Numbered from the stretch's first letter, positions 9,446 through 19,874 are shown. The stretch: DNA of 64,000 nucleotides from an uncultured Pelagibacteraceae bacterium (GCA_902594915.1 CACJOA010000002.1:1-64000), one strand, 5' to 3'. Notes: a model not told the origin generated them from the sequence alone. Program-made: numbers and translations.

Positions 9446-10600
9446 TTATATCTTAACTTTTGCAATTGGACCAAACTCATTTTCATAAGCAAGTTTGTAA
9501 TTTGGCTGATTCATCAGCAAGTACTTCATTACTCTCTTAGCATATGCTTTTTGAGAATCCACGACTTTCTTAAAGAATGGATCTTTCTTATTAAAGTCAC
9601 CAATTACCTTATCCCAACCTTTTAATTGTTGAGCTAAGATTTCGTCCGAAGTTTGATAAACATTTACTTTATGCTCATTCATCAACTTAGCTAAGTCAGC
9701 AGAGTATCTTACTAAAGCTTTAAAGTAATTATCACTATTCGCAGCATAAGCAGCATTTTTCAATATTGCTTGATGTGCTGGTGATAAACTGTTGTATGTT
9801 TTTTTGTTAACAGGTATTTCAAACATCTCTTGAGACTGATGAAAACTTCCTAAGTGATAGTGCTTTGAAACGTCCTGCATACCAAATTGAGAGTCTGAAG
9901 TAGGGTTATTAAACTCCGCTGCTTCAATCAAACCAGTTTTCATAGCTGGTTGGATTTCACCACCTGGTAATTGTCTTACTACCATTCCCATTGCAGTTAG
10001 AACGTTTGTCGCAAGACCAACTGTTCTATACTTCATACCTTTAACATCAGATACTTTGGTTACGTTTTTTTTGAACCAACCGAAAGGTTGAGCTGGCATT
10101 GGCATATGGAAAAAACCTATATAATCAAAACCTACTTTTGCAAGAGTTTCATCATATAATTTTCTTCCTCCACCATATTCCATCCATCCCATTACTTCCT
10201 GTGATGACATACCATATGAAGGTCCTGTTCCAAATAAAGACGCAGCAGGATTTTTTCCATACCAATATGCAGTCACCCAGTGACCCATATCTAATACTCC
10301 AGAACTTACTGCTTGTCCTATTTCAGATGTCTTTACAACTGCACCAACTGGCTGAAGATCAATTTTTAATGATCCTCCAGACATATCGCTAACCATTTTA
10401 GCGTAATCACCTGCCATTTCAAAAAAGATGTTTGCACCACTTGGCCATGCAGCTTGCATCTTTAAAGTTTTTGCAGCATGTGCCTTTACATATGGCATTG
10501 CAACAGCAGCTGCAGCCACAGCACTTGCTTTAGCAGCAGTCTTAAAGAACTTACGTCTTGAAGATGTTTTTATCTTCAATGATTTATTTTCTTTTGTCAT
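9446..10600 (-). CDS. dctP: TRAP transporter substrate-binding protein (DctP/TakP-like)
   Basis: Tat-like SSRRKFFKTAAKASAVAAAAVA leader; GLIEAAEFNNPTSDSQFGMQDVSKHYHLGSFHQSQEMFEI block. Confidence 0.9.
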   Translation of the reverse strand: MTKENKSLKIKTSSRRKFFKTAAKASAVAAAAVAMPYVKAHAAKTLKMQAAWPSGANIFFEMAGDYAKMVSDMSGGSLKIDLQPVGAVVKTSEIGQAVSSGVLDMGHWVTAYWYGKNPAASLFGTGPSYGMSSQEVMGWMEYGGGRKLYDETLAKVGFDYIGFFHMPMPAQPFGWFKKNVTKVSDVKGMKYRTVGLATNVLTAMGMVVRQLPGGEIQPAMKTGLIEAAEFNNPTSDSQFGMQDVSKHYHLGSFHQSQEMFEIPVNKKTYNSLSPAHQAILKNAAYAANSDNYFKALVRYSADLAKLMNEHKVNVYQTSDEILAQQLKGWDKVIGDFNKKDPFFKKVVDSQKAYAKRVMKYLLMNQPNYKLAYENEFGPIAKVKI

Positions 10601-10721
10601 TATTACTCCTATTAAAGTTAATTAACTGACGAAATTAAGCACAAAAGATGAATAGAGTCTTTCTAAAAAGTGACACATTTTAACAAAAATACAATCTGGA
10701 ATTGATTCTTTAGCTGATTTT

Positions 10722-11675
10722 TTAGTTTACTTTATTAATACAATTTCCTGTTCGAAAGAATTCATCTAAGTTATCAATAGCAAGATTAGCCATTGCAGTT
10801 CTGGTTTCTTTAGTGGCACTGCCAACATGAGGAAGAATAAATGCGCTTGGATGATTGAGATACCCAGGATTTAAATTTGGCTCATTTTTATATACATCTA
10901 GACCAACCGCATAAACTTTTCTTCTATTTAATGCGTCAATCATTGCTTCATCCTCAACTATATCTCCTCTAGCAACATTTGTTACCACAGCACCTTTGGG
11001 AAGATATTCTATCGTATCTTTATTAATCATATTGATTGTCTCTTTAGAAGCTGGACAACAAATAGATAAAACATCTGAGACTTTCATTAAATCTTTAAGA
11101 TTATCATGATAATTTGCTCCTTGTTCTTTTTCCTGAATCAATCGGGATCTATTATGATAATGAATTACCATACCTAAAGATTTTGCGACCTTTGCTATTT
11201 TTTGACCAATTCTACCCATACCTAAAATTCCTAACCTCGCTCCAGTTAATTGCTTTCCAATTAAAAGATCTGCAGACCAAATCCAACCTCCTTTTCTGGC
11301 TCTTTCAATTCCTTCTGCTGCCCTTCTGCATGCTCCAAGAATTAGTAGAACACCTATTTCTGCAGTAGCATCGGTTAACACTTCAGGCGTATTAGTAACT
11401 ACAATACCTTTTTGTTTTGCTGCTTCTAGGTCTATATTTCCAAATCCAACCGCAAAATTAGAAATTATTTTAACAGTATCTGGTAATTGGTTAATTGTTT
11501 TTGCATCTAACTTATCAGTCAAAGCCGATAATATTCCATCATGTTTTTTACTTAATTCAATTAATCTTTTTTGTGAGTAAAGCTCATCATTAAGATTAAG
11601 GCTTGCATCAAAAGTTTTTTTTGCTTTATCTTCACAAGAACTTAACAATTTTCTGGTTATAAGTATTTTTTTCAT
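10722..11675 (-). CDS. D-2-hydroxyacid dehydrogenase (NAD(P)-dependent, glyoxylate/hydroxypyruvate reductase-like)
   Basis: GxGxxGQ motif LGILGMGRIGQ, VTNVARGDIVEDEAM, catalytic HVGSAT. Confidence 0.9.
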   Translation of the reverse strand: MKKILITRKLLSSCEDKAKKTFDASLNLNDELYSQKRLIELSKKHDGILSALTDKLDAKTINQLPDTVKIISNFAVGFGNIDLEAAKQKGIVVTNTPEVLTDATAEIGVLLILGACRRAAEGIERARKGGWIWSADLLIGKQLTGARLGILGMGRIGQKIAKVAKSLGMVIHYHNRSRLIQEKEQGANYHDNLKDLMKVSDVLSICCPASKETINMINKDTIEYLPKGAVVTNVARGDIVEDEAMIDALNRRKVYAVGLDVYKNEPNLNPGYLNHPSAFILPHVGSATKETRTAMANLAIDNLDEFFRTGNCINKVN

Positions 11676-11685
11676 AAATTTATTA

Positions 11686-13059
11686 CTAATTTAGATCAAA
11701 TATTTTTCCAGGGTTCATAATATTATTTTGATCAATACTTCTTTTAATTATTTTCATTAGAGGAATGTTATCACCATGTTCTTTTAATAAATATTCTTTT
11801 TTATGAAGACCGACCCCATGTTCCCCTGTAATAGTTCCATTTAAATCTAAAGTCTTTTGAATCAATAAATCACTAAAATCTCTAATTTTATGATAAGTCT
11901 TCTTTTTTGTTGGATCATAAGGTAAAAGTACATGAAAATTGCCATCACCCAAATGACCCACCATGGGAGCTCTTAGACCAAGTTTTTTTGTTTGTTCCTC
12001 GGCAAAATTTACACATTCGGTAATTTTTGATATTGGAAGACACACATCTGTTGAGTAAACTCTACCATTATTTATCAAAGCTTTTACTGAATAATAAACA
12101 TCCCATCTCGCTTTCCAAAGCTTATTTCTTTCCTCTAAATCCTTTGCCCACTTAAATGAGCTACCATTGTTATCATTTGAAATTTCCTCAACAATTTTGA
12201 TATTTTCTTTGTTTGATACTTCTGACCCATGAAATTCAAAAAAAAGAGTTGGTACAGCTTTAACATCTTGAAGTTTTGAGTAATTAATACTAATTTCCAT
12301 TTGATCTTTATTAAGCATTTCAATTCTTGCAATAGGAACTCCATATTGAATTACTTGTTGAGCGGTTTGTACCGCCATTTTTAACGATGGAAAATGGCAT
12401 ACAGCGCTCATAATACTTTCTGGTATTGGGGATAGCCTTAATTGAATTTCTGTTATTATTCCTAATGTGCCCTCAGACCCAATGAAAAGGTTCGTTAGGT
12501 TATATCCAGATGAAGTTTTTTTAGTTCTACCTCCAGTTTTAATTATATCTCCATTTGGAAGAACAACTGTTAGACCGGTTATAACAGTTTTCATTGTTCC
12601 ATATTTTACGGCCATTGTTCCTGATGCAGAAGTTGAGGCCATACCTCCAATAGCTGCATTAGCGCCTGGATCAATTGGGAAAAAAACCCCATCCTCTCTT
12701 AAGTAATCATTTAGTTGTTCTTTAGTTACGCAAGCTTGAACTCTACAATCAAAATCTTCAACGTTTACATTTAAAATTTTATTCATTTTTTCCAAACATA
12801 CAGTGATACCTTTCTCATTTCCTACAACATTTCCTTCTAGAGATGTTCCAGTACCAAAAGGTACAACTGGTACTTTATGCTGATTACATAATTTAAGTAC
12901 TTTTGAAACTTCCTCATTTGTTTCAGGAAAAACTACAGCCTTAGACAAAACTGGATCAAAAGTATCCTCGCCTCGGGCATAGTTTGCTCTTGTCGACTCT
13001 GATGTAGAAAATCTTCCATTTAAGATTCTTTTTAATTCTTTTTGAACTTGGTCATTCAT
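11686..13059 (-). CDS. FAD-linked oxidase, D-lactate/glycolate dehydrogenase-like (GlcD family)
   Basis: PFGTGTSLEGN, IDPGANAAIGGM, GSEGTLGIITE, GHLGDGNFH, TGEHGVG. Confidence 0.9.
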   Translation of the reverse strand: MNDQVQKELKRILNGRFSTSESTRANYARGEDTFDPVLSKAVVFPETNEEVSKVLKLCNQHKVPVVPFGTGTSLEGNVVGNEKGITVCLEKMNKILNVNVEDFDCRVQACVTKEQLNDYLREDGVFFPIDPGANAAIGGMASTSASGTMAVKYGTMKTVITGLTVVLPNGDIIKTGGRTKKTSSGYNLTNLFIGSEGTLGIITEIQLRLSPIPESIMSAVCHFPSLKMAVQTAQQVIQYGVPIARIEMLNKDQMEISINYSKLQDVKAVPTLFFEFHGSEVSNKENIKIVEEISNDNNGSSFKWAKDLEERNKLWKARWDVYYSVKALINNGRVYSTDVCLPISKITECVNFAEEQTKKLGLRAPMVGHLGDGNFHVLLPYDPTKKKTYHKIRDFSDLLIQKTLDLNGTITGEHGVGLHKKEYLLKEHGDNIPLMKIIKRSIDQNNIMNPGKIFDLN

Positions 13060-13097
13060 TTAAAGAATATTAATAAAAAATAAAACAAAAATACAGC

Positions 13098-14264
13098 TTA
13101 TTTCGTTAGCATTTTTTTTATGTTTTCTAAAGCTTGAGAAATATTATCTCTTGAAGCTGCAAAACTAAATCTAACGTAATTTTGGCAAGTTTCACCAAAT
13201 GCTGTTCCTGGAACTATTGCAACACCAGCTTCATGCATAGCCTTCCTAGCAAATTCAGCACCATTCATTCCAGTTCCAATTACTTTTGGAAATGCATAAA
13301 AAGCTCCTCCGGGTAAACTACATTCTACACCTGGTAAATCATTTAGTCCCTTATAAATTAAATCTCTTCTTTGGGTGAATTTTTCCATCATTTCATTAAT
13401 TGAGTCATCTGGTCCATCTAAAGCAGCAATACCAGCAAACTGGGCTGCAGCGTTAACGCAAGAAACACTATTGATTAGTAATTTATTTACATGTTCAACT
13501 AAGTGCTGTGGCCAAAAGCTCCAACCAAGTCTCCAGCCTGTCATTGAATAAGCTTTACTCCATCCTTCTAACACTATTAATCTTTCTCTTAACTCTGGGT
13601 AATTGAAAAATGAAGGCATTTCTTTATTATCAAAAATTTGCCTACTATAAATTTCATCGCTTAATATTGTGACATGCGGATGTTTTTTTAGGCCATCAGC
13701 TAAAAAATCAATATCTTTTTTCTCAACGAAACTACCTGTGGGGTTATTTGGATTTATTAAAATTAACAATCGAGTCTTATCTGTAATTAAAGATAATATC
13801 TTATCTGGATTAAACCTTAGATCCTTATCTTCTGTCAAATCATATGTTACAGAAGTGGAGCCAGTGTAATTTATCATCGACTCATAAATAGGAAATGCGG
13901 GTGTTGGGTGTATTATTTCTGCGCCAGGTTCTCCAAAGCATTGAATAGCATATGTCATCGTAGGTTTTCCGCCTGGCATTATTAAAATTCTCTCAAAATC
14001 TATATCAACACTATAACGTTTTTTTATCCATCTAATCACTGCCTGTCTACATTCTGGGATTCCATTAGACATAACGTAACCATGATGCCCATCATCTAAT
14101 GCTTTTTTTGCAGCCTCTACTACATGTTTTGGTGTTTTAAAGTCCGGCTGGCCTAAACCCAAATGAATCATTGGTTTTCCTTGTGCCTCTAATTTTTTTG
14201 CTTCAGCCAAAACTGAAAACGCTGTTTCAGTGCCTAGTCTATTTAAACTTTGTGCTAATTTCAT
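13098..14264 (-). CDS. Class I/II PLP-dependent aminotransferase
   Basis: NPNNPTG, SDEIYSRQIF, GWSKAYSMTGWRLGW. Confidence 0.92.
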   Translation of the reverse strand: MKLAQSLNRLGTETAFSVLAEAKKLEAQGKPMIHLGLGQPDFKTPKHVVEAAKKALDDGHHGYVMSNGIPECRQAVIRWIKKRYSVDIDFERILIMPGGKPTMTYAIQCFGEPGAEIIHPTPAFPIYESMINYTGSTSVTYDLTEDKDLRFNPDKILSLITDKTRLLILINPNNPTGSFVEKKDIDFLADGLKKHPHVTILSDEIYSRQIFDNKEMPSFFNYPELRERLIVLEGWSKAYSMTGWRLGWSFWPQHLVEHVNKLLINSVSCVNAAAQFAGIAALDGPDDSINEMMEKFTQRRDLIYKGLNDLPGVECSLPGGAFYAFPKVIGTGMNGAEFARKAMHEAGVAIVPGTAFGETCQNYVRFSFAASRDNISQALENIKKMLTK

Positions 14265-14279
14265 TATTTATCCTTTTTT

Positions 14280-15437
14280 TTAATTTCCATTTCTATAAAT
14301 TAATTTTGAACTATTCAACTCTTTTAAATTTTTACAGCCCATAAGCACCATATTTCTATTTATTTCATCGTGCATATTTTTTAGTAAATGTTCTACACCT
14401 TTTTGTCCACCTGCGGCTAAAGAGAACAAAAACATTTTACCAAAACTACATGCTTTTGCACCAGCAGCAATCGCTTTTAAGACATGAGTACCTCTTCTTA
14501 CCCCTCCATCTAAAATTATTTCCAATTTATCACCCACAGCATCAGAAATTGCTTTAACTTGATCAAAAGGTGAGCGTGATCCATCAAGTTGTCGTCCACC
14601 ATGATTAGAAACCATAATAGCTGTACACCCTATATCAATAGCCCTTTTTGCATCTTCTACAGACATAACTCCTTTTAGTGCAAAAGGACCATTCCACTTT
14701 TTTGCACAATACTCTGCATCTTTCCAGCCCATCAATGGATCATACTGCTCATTTATATACTCAATTACCGACTTTGAAATATTTGTTCCTTTATCTGTCT
14801 TTTTTTTTACATTTGAAAGTTCAAATTTTTTTCCAGTTAGATAATTAAACACCCAGTATGGTCTTGCAGCAAAACTTATTAGACTTTGAAGTGTAAGTTT
14901 TGGTGGTGTTGTAAATCCTGTTCTGTGGTCTTTTTCTCTGTTACCTGCAACTAATGTGTCTACAGTTAGACACATTGCATCAAATCCTGATCTTCTTGAT
15001 CTGTCAATCAAATCATCAGTTATGGATTTGTCTTTATGAACATAAAGTTGAAATAATTTTGGTCCACTTGAAATATTAGATATTTCCTCAATAGAGTTAT
15101 TGCTCATGGATGACATGCTGTAAAAGGTTCCAAATTTTTCTGCTGCTCTTGCTGAAGCTTTATCACCATCAGAATGATAAAGTCTTTGCATCGCGGCTGG
15201 GGAAAGAAAAATTGGCATATCTATTTTTCTTCCAAACAAAGTTGTAGATAAATCTGGCTCTCCTACGTTAGCAAGCACATTTGGAACTAAATCACACTCA
15301 TTAAATGACTCAGTGTTTCTTCTTAAAGTAGACTCATCATCAGCTCCTCCATCTATATAATGGAAAATTGGTGAGGGTAATTTTTTTTTAGCTAATTTTC
15401 TAAAATCTTCGAAATTTTGACAATTTTTTAAACTCAC
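14280..15437 (-). CDS. FMN-dependent alpha-hydroxy-acid oxidase/dehydrogenase, paralog 2
   Basis: FHYIDGGADDE N-terminus, ALKGVMSVEDA, VSNHGGRQLDGSRSPFD active-site block. Confidence 0.9.
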   Translation of the reverse strand: MSLKNCQNFEDFRKLAKKKLPSPIFHYIDGGADDESTLRRNTESFNECDLVPNVLANVGEPDLSTTLFGRKIDMPIFLSPAAMQRLYHSDGDKASARAAEKFGTFYSMSSMSNNSIEEISNISSGPKLFQLYVHKDKSITDDLIDRSRRSGFDAMCLTVDTLVAGNREKDHRTGFTTPPKLTLQSLISFAARPYWVFNYLTGKKFELSNVKKKTDKGTNISKSVIEYINEQYDPLMGWKDAEYCAKKWNGPFALKGVMSVEDAKRAIDIGCTAIMVSNHGGRQLDGSRSPFDQVKAISDAVGDKLEIILDGGVRRGTHVLKAIAAGAKACSFGKMFLFSLAAGGQKGVEHLLKNMHDEINRNMVLMGCKNLKELNSSKLIYRNGN

Positions 15438-16588
15438 TATCTTCTAAATCTTAAATTACTTCTATTTAAATCACTTATTTTTGTGCAACCCATTAGTTTC
15501 ATGTCCCTAACTAACTCAGCCTTATATTTATCTATAGCTCTTTCTACACCTGCCTGACCTCCTGCTGCTAAAGCATAAAGATATAATCTTCCTCCAGAGC
15601 AAGCCTTAGCTCCTAATGATAGTGCTTTAAGCATATGAGTACCTCTATGAATTCCACCTTCACAAATCACATCTAGTTTATCACCAACCGCATCTACAAT
15701 TTCTGCAAGTTGATCAAATGGAGACCTAGATCCATCAAGTTGTCGTCCGCCATGATTTGAAACCATTATACCTGTGCATCCAATGTCTACGGCTTTCTTT
15801 GCATCTTCAACACTCATTATTCCTTTAAGAGCAAAGTGGCCACCCCACTTAGAACATAGTTTTTCAGCATCTTTCCAATTCATAGATTGATCTAACATAG
15901 TAGAAAAATAGTTACCAATTGAGGAATTAGTGCTAGTTCCCTCTTTAACAAAATCTTGGAGATGAGGCAATTCAAACTTACCTTTCGTCAAATAATTTAT
16001 TCCCCACATTGGTTTAACAGCAAAACTTATTAAACTTGATAAAGTTAATCTTGGAGGAGATGTAAAACCAGTTCTTAAATCTCTTTCACGATTACCACCT
16101 GTTATTGTATCAACTGTTAGAGCCATAACATCAAACTTGGCTGCTTTAGCTCTCTCTAAACAAGAATCATTAAGACCTCTGTCTTTATGGAAATAAAACT
16201 GAAACATTTTAGGTGTGTCTATCATTGAGGAAATCTCCTCTACACTTACCGTGGCTAAAGCTGAAACGCCAAACATGGTATTAAATTTTTGCGCAGCCCT
16301 TCCTACAGCTCTTTCCCCATCGTAATGAAAAAGTCTCTGAAGTGCAGTCGGTGAAAGATAAAAGGGTAAATCTAATTTTTTCCCAAAAATTGTAGTTGAT
16401 AAATCCACATTCTCAACTCCTCTTAAAACATTGGGAACTAGATCAACGTCATCAAATGCGCTTGTGTTTCTTTTATAAGTTATTTCATCATCAGCAGCAC
16501 CATCAATATAATGAAAAATTGGTGAAGGTAATCTTTTTTTAGCTAATTTTCTAAAATCACTAAAATTGTGGCAATCTTTTAAATTCAT
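15437..16588 (-). CDS. FMN-dependent alpha-hydroxy-acid oxidase/dehydrogenase, paralog 1
   Basis: Same architecture as the neighbouring paralog; VSNHGGRQLDGSRSPFD. Confidence 0.9.
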   Translation of the reverse strand: MNLKDCHNFSDFRKLAKKRLPSPIFHYIDGAADDEITYKRNTSAFDDVDLVPNVLRGVENVDLSTTIFGKKLDLPFYLSPTALQRLFHYDGERAVGRAAQKFNTMFGVSALATVSVEEISSMIDTPKMFQFYFHKDRGLNDSCLERAKAAKFDVMALTVDTITGGNRERDLRTGFTSPPRLTLSSLISFAVKPMWGINYLTKGKFELPHLQDFVKEGTSTNSSIGNYFSTMLDQSMNWKDAEKLCSKWGGHFALKGIMSVEDAKKAVDIGCTGIMVSNHGGRQLDGSRSPFDQLAEIVDAVGDKLDVICEGGIHRGTHMLKALSLGAKACSGGRLYLYALAAGGQAGVERAIDKYKAELVRDMKLMGCTKISDLNRSNLRFRR

Positions 16589-16597
16589 GAGAAACTC

Positions 16598-17119
16598 TTA
16601 AAACTTTTTGAAAAAATTAAACATATAACTATTTGCCCCAGGATTCTTGGACCCTAAGCTTGCATTTGATAAATGATTATATGAAAAACCTAGTTGACTT
16701 TCTTTTGGTAATTCAAGTGAAAATTGTAATTCACTCTTAAATTCTAGTTCATGACCAAGATCTTTGCCATCTCCTTGATTATAATATCCTGGAGTAAAGC
16801 TAGGCGTAAAATTTAATTCACCTATCTTATATTGGGCCTGCACTCCAGTATAAAAATACGTTGCATTATCAGCGGTTATCATAGCTCCAGTTATGGGAGA
16901 TAGATTTCCAAAAAAAGTATTTCTATTTAAATCCTCATTTTGATGTTGTATTCCAATTAGAGTCGATTTTTTTCCATCATCACTAAAATCAAACATTCCA
17001 GTGTAAATACTAAATTCAGTGTTTTTGTTTTTCAAATTCGTCTCCTCTGCATTAACAACAGAAAAAGTAAAAAAAACAGCAACAACAGTAAGTAATTTAA
17101 AAGAATTCATTTTTAGCAA
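16598..17119 (-). CDS. PagL-like lipid A 3-O-deacylase/acyloxyacyl hydrolase
   Basis: Signal peptide, beta-barrel-like; YNHLSNASLGSKNPGANSYMFNFFKKF resembles the PagL HxS motif and terminal barrel strand. Confidence 0.7.
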   Translation of the reverse strand: MLKMNSFKLLTVVAVFFTFSVVNAEETNLKNKNTEFSIYTGMFDFSDDGKKSTLIGIQHQNEDLNRNTFFGNLSPITGAMITADNATYFYTGVQAQYKIGELNFTPSFTPGYYNQGDGKDLGHELEFKSELQFSLELPKESQLGFSYNHLSNASLGSKNPGANSYMFNFFKKF

Positions 17120-17124
17120 TATAC

Positions 17125-17490
17125 TCAGTTTTTTTTAATAATAAATAACTTAAATAATATTGCACCCCCAAATATAAATAACAATATAGGTAATATCCAT
17201 AAAAAATAGGTATTTTCATTAAATTCTGGATCATATAAAATCCATTCACCATATTTTTCTTTTAAAAAATCATAAATATCTTTTTCAGAATTTCCTTCTT
17301 GTAATTTTTTTTCAACTAATGTCTTTAAACTATTGGCAAATTCAGAATCAGAGTCGTATACAGATTGACCCTGACAAATAAGACAGCGTAAATTTTTAGT
17401 TATTTTATTTTTTAAATCTATATTTTGAGCATTTAATAATGAAGAATTAAGTATTAAAAAAAGAATTATAAAGTATCTTAAAAATTTCAT
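17125..17490 (-). CDS. ccmH: Cytochrome c maturation protein CcmH
   Basis: LRCLICQGQS motif. Confidence 0.93.
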   Translation of the reverse strand: MKFLRYFIILFLILNSSLLNAQNIDLKNKITKNLRCLICQGQSVYDSDSEFANSLKTLVEKKLQEGNSEKDIYDFLKEKYGEWILYDPEFNENTYFLWILPILLFIFGGAILFKLFIIKKN

Positions 17491-18005
17491 TTTAATAACC
17501 TTTTAATTTCTAGGGTTGAATCTTTATTTAATGGACCAATTATTCTTTTTATAATTTTTTTTTTATAAATTAAAAACGTTTCTGGAACTCCATATGCTCC
17601 CCATTCAATAGCAACTGTACCATCTGTATCGGCAAGAATTGTTTTGTATGGATTATCAAATTCTTTCAAAAAATTTTTTGCACCAGCTGAATTATCTTTA
17701 TAGTTGAGGCCAACCATCTCTAAATTTTTATATTCACTCAAACTCATCAAAAAAGGATGCTCTTCTTTACAAGGTATGCACCATGAAGCCCATATATTCA
17801 CAATATAAAATTTATCTGTTTCGAAAATTTTATCAGAATTTATCATCTTGTCTGTATCAAATATCTTTATCTCAAAATAAGGAACATCTACTTCTAATTT
17901 TATGTTTGGTGTATAGATATTTGAATTTTGTAGACCTTTATAGAATATAAAGAATATTATAAAAAATAATAATATTAAAAAAAATGGAAAAAATTTAATT
18001 CTCAT
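17487..18005 (-). CDS. ccmG: Cytochrome c maturation thiol oxidoreductase CcmG/DsbE
   Basis: WASWCIPCKEEHP thioredoxin motif, GVPETFLI. Confidence 0.92.
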   Translation of the reverse strand: MRIKFFPFFLILLFFIIFFIFYKGLQNSNIYTPNIKLEVDVPYFEIKIFDTDKMINSDKIFETDKFYIVNIWASWCIPCKEEHPFLMSLSEYKNLEMVGLNYKDNSAGAKNFLKEFDNPYKTILADTDGTVAIEWGAYGVPETFLIYKKKIIKRIIGPLNKDSTLEIKRLLK

Positions 18006-19872
18006 ATTTTCTTTTTAAGAGACTTATAAATCCCCCTAAACTTATTAGTATGACTGAAAACCATATCCAAACCATAAAAGGTTTAATCTGATATCTTATA
18101 TTAAAATATTCCTGATTTTGTACTAAATTCATTGTAATAAATTTGTCAGTGAATATATCAGTTTTAATGTCAGCCTCACTTGTCACTACGTTTGGTTGAT
18201 TATAAATTCTTAGCTCAGGATTTAAGATGTCAAATTCACCATTTTCATTTTCTATCTCAAATTTACCAATTAGAGCATCATAATTTTTTATATTCTTTTT
18301 AACAAGACTATCAAAATTAATTTGAATTTTTTCTGATACAAAAGTTTCGCCAACTTTCATATTAGTTATTATTTCTTTTGAAAAAATGTTATTTAATAAA
18401 ATACTCAAAATCAAAAGACTAAAACCAAAGTGAGCTAAGTTTTGAGATAAATTGGCAAAACTTTTAGAAATAAAATCTTTTAAAGTAATCAAAAAAAGAT
18501 ACAAACCAGAACTTACCAAAATTGTGTTAATAAGAAAACTTACACTTAGATTTTTAATTATAAAAGCAGATAAAAGAATTGAAAGTATAAGAAATAAAAT
18601 TAAGTTTAATTTATTTTTAATATCTGATTTAATCCATTTAAGCTTTGGTCCTATCGCCATCACAAACAAAAAAGGAATTAAAAACGGAGTCATTAATTTA
18701 TTGTAGAATGGTGGTCCTACAGAAATTTTATTTGCATTTATAACTTCGAGAAAAATTGGATAGGTAGTTCCAATTAAAATTACAGCTAGAAAATACATCA
18801 TGAACCAATTGTTGATCAAAATTGCTGTTTCTTTACTTAACCAAAAAAATTCATAATTCTTCTTATCATTTGTCTGATGAAAGAAAAAAAAAATAAATAA
18901 AGATAAAAAAATCAAACAAAACAAAAATATTAATATAAAAAAACCTCTTCCAGGATCATTGGCGAATGTATGTACTGAATTTAGAATGCCTGATCTAACT
19001 AAAAAAGTACCACACATACTTAATGAAAAAGTTGATATAGATAAAATAATTACCCAGGATTTAAGTATTAATCTTTTTTCTAAAATTAAAATGCAATGTA
19101 AAAGTGTAGTCAATGCTAACCAAGGCATTAATGAAACATTTTCAACTGGATCCCAAAACCAAAAACCACCCCAGCCCAACTCATAGTATGCCCAAATTGA
19201 ACCTAATAAAATTCCTATAGTTAAAAAAATCCAAGATATTAAAATCCATCCTTTAATGTGACTCGCCCATTTTTGAGAAATATAATTTAAAGTCATAGCA
19301 GAAAGGGTTGAAGAGAAAATTATTGATGATCCAACGTAACCTAAATATAAGATAGGTGGATGAATAGCTAAAGCAGGATCTTGTAGAATTGGATTTAAGC
19401 CTAATCCTTCACTTGGAATAGGATAAATATAATTAAATGGATTAGAAGTCTTTAGTATAAAAATAAAAAAACCAATGATAATAATTTGCTGAAATAACAA
19501 GGTTAATATTCTGTATTTTTTATTTTGCTGTTTCGATTTTAATAAAAATAAAAATAAAAAAAGTGTTAGCACCATTAACCAGAGCAATAAACTCCCCTCG
19601 TGATTACCCCAAGTACCTGAAATTTTGTAAAAAAGAGGTTTAGTTGTATGAGAATGATTAAATACAGTTTCATTACTAAAGTCTGAATTTACAAAAGAAA
19701 TAATTAGTCCAATAAAACTTAGAATTACAAAAAATAACTGAAGAAATGAAAAAGATATTATTTTATTATCAAAAATTAGAGAATTCCTAAAATTTTTTAT
19801 TGAAAAAAAAATAATTAATATAGATAAAAAAAGTCCAAAGATTAGTGAGTAGTGTCCAATCAAACTTGCCAA
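17995..19872 (-). CDS. ccmF: Heme lyase CcmF
   Basis: WGGFWFWDPVENVSLMPW tryptophan-rich motif; polytopic. Confidence 0.96.
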   Translation of the reverse strand: MASLIGHYSLIFGLFLSILIIFFSIKNFRNSLIFDNKIISFSFLQLFFVILSFIGLIISFVNSDFSNETVFNHSHTTKPLFYKISGTWGNHEGSLLLWLMVLTLFLFLFLLKSKQQNKKYRILTLLFQQIIIIGFFIFILKTSNPFNYIYPIPSEGLGLNPILQDPALAIHPPILYLGYVGSSIIFSSTLSAMTLNYISQKWASHIKGWILISWIFLTIGILLGSIWAYYELGWGGFWFWDPVENVSLMPWLALTTLLHCILILEKRLILKSWVIILSISTFSLSMCGTFLVRSGILNSVHTFANDPGRGFFILIFLFCLIFLSLFIFFFFHQTNDKKNYEFFWLSKETAILINNWFMMYFLAVILIGTTYPIFLEVINANKISVGPPFYNKLMTPFLIPFLFVMAIGPKLKWIKSDIKNKLNLILFLILSILLSAFIIKNLSVSFLINTILVSSGLYLFLITLKDFISKSFANLSQNLAHFGFSLLILSILLNNIFSKEIITNMKVGETFVSEKIQINFDSLVKKNIKNYDALIGKFEIENENGEFDILNPELRIYNQPNVVTSEADIKTDIFTDKFITMNLVQNQEYFNIRYQIKPFMVWIWFSVILISLGGFISLLKRKYEN

Positions 19873-19874
19873 AA

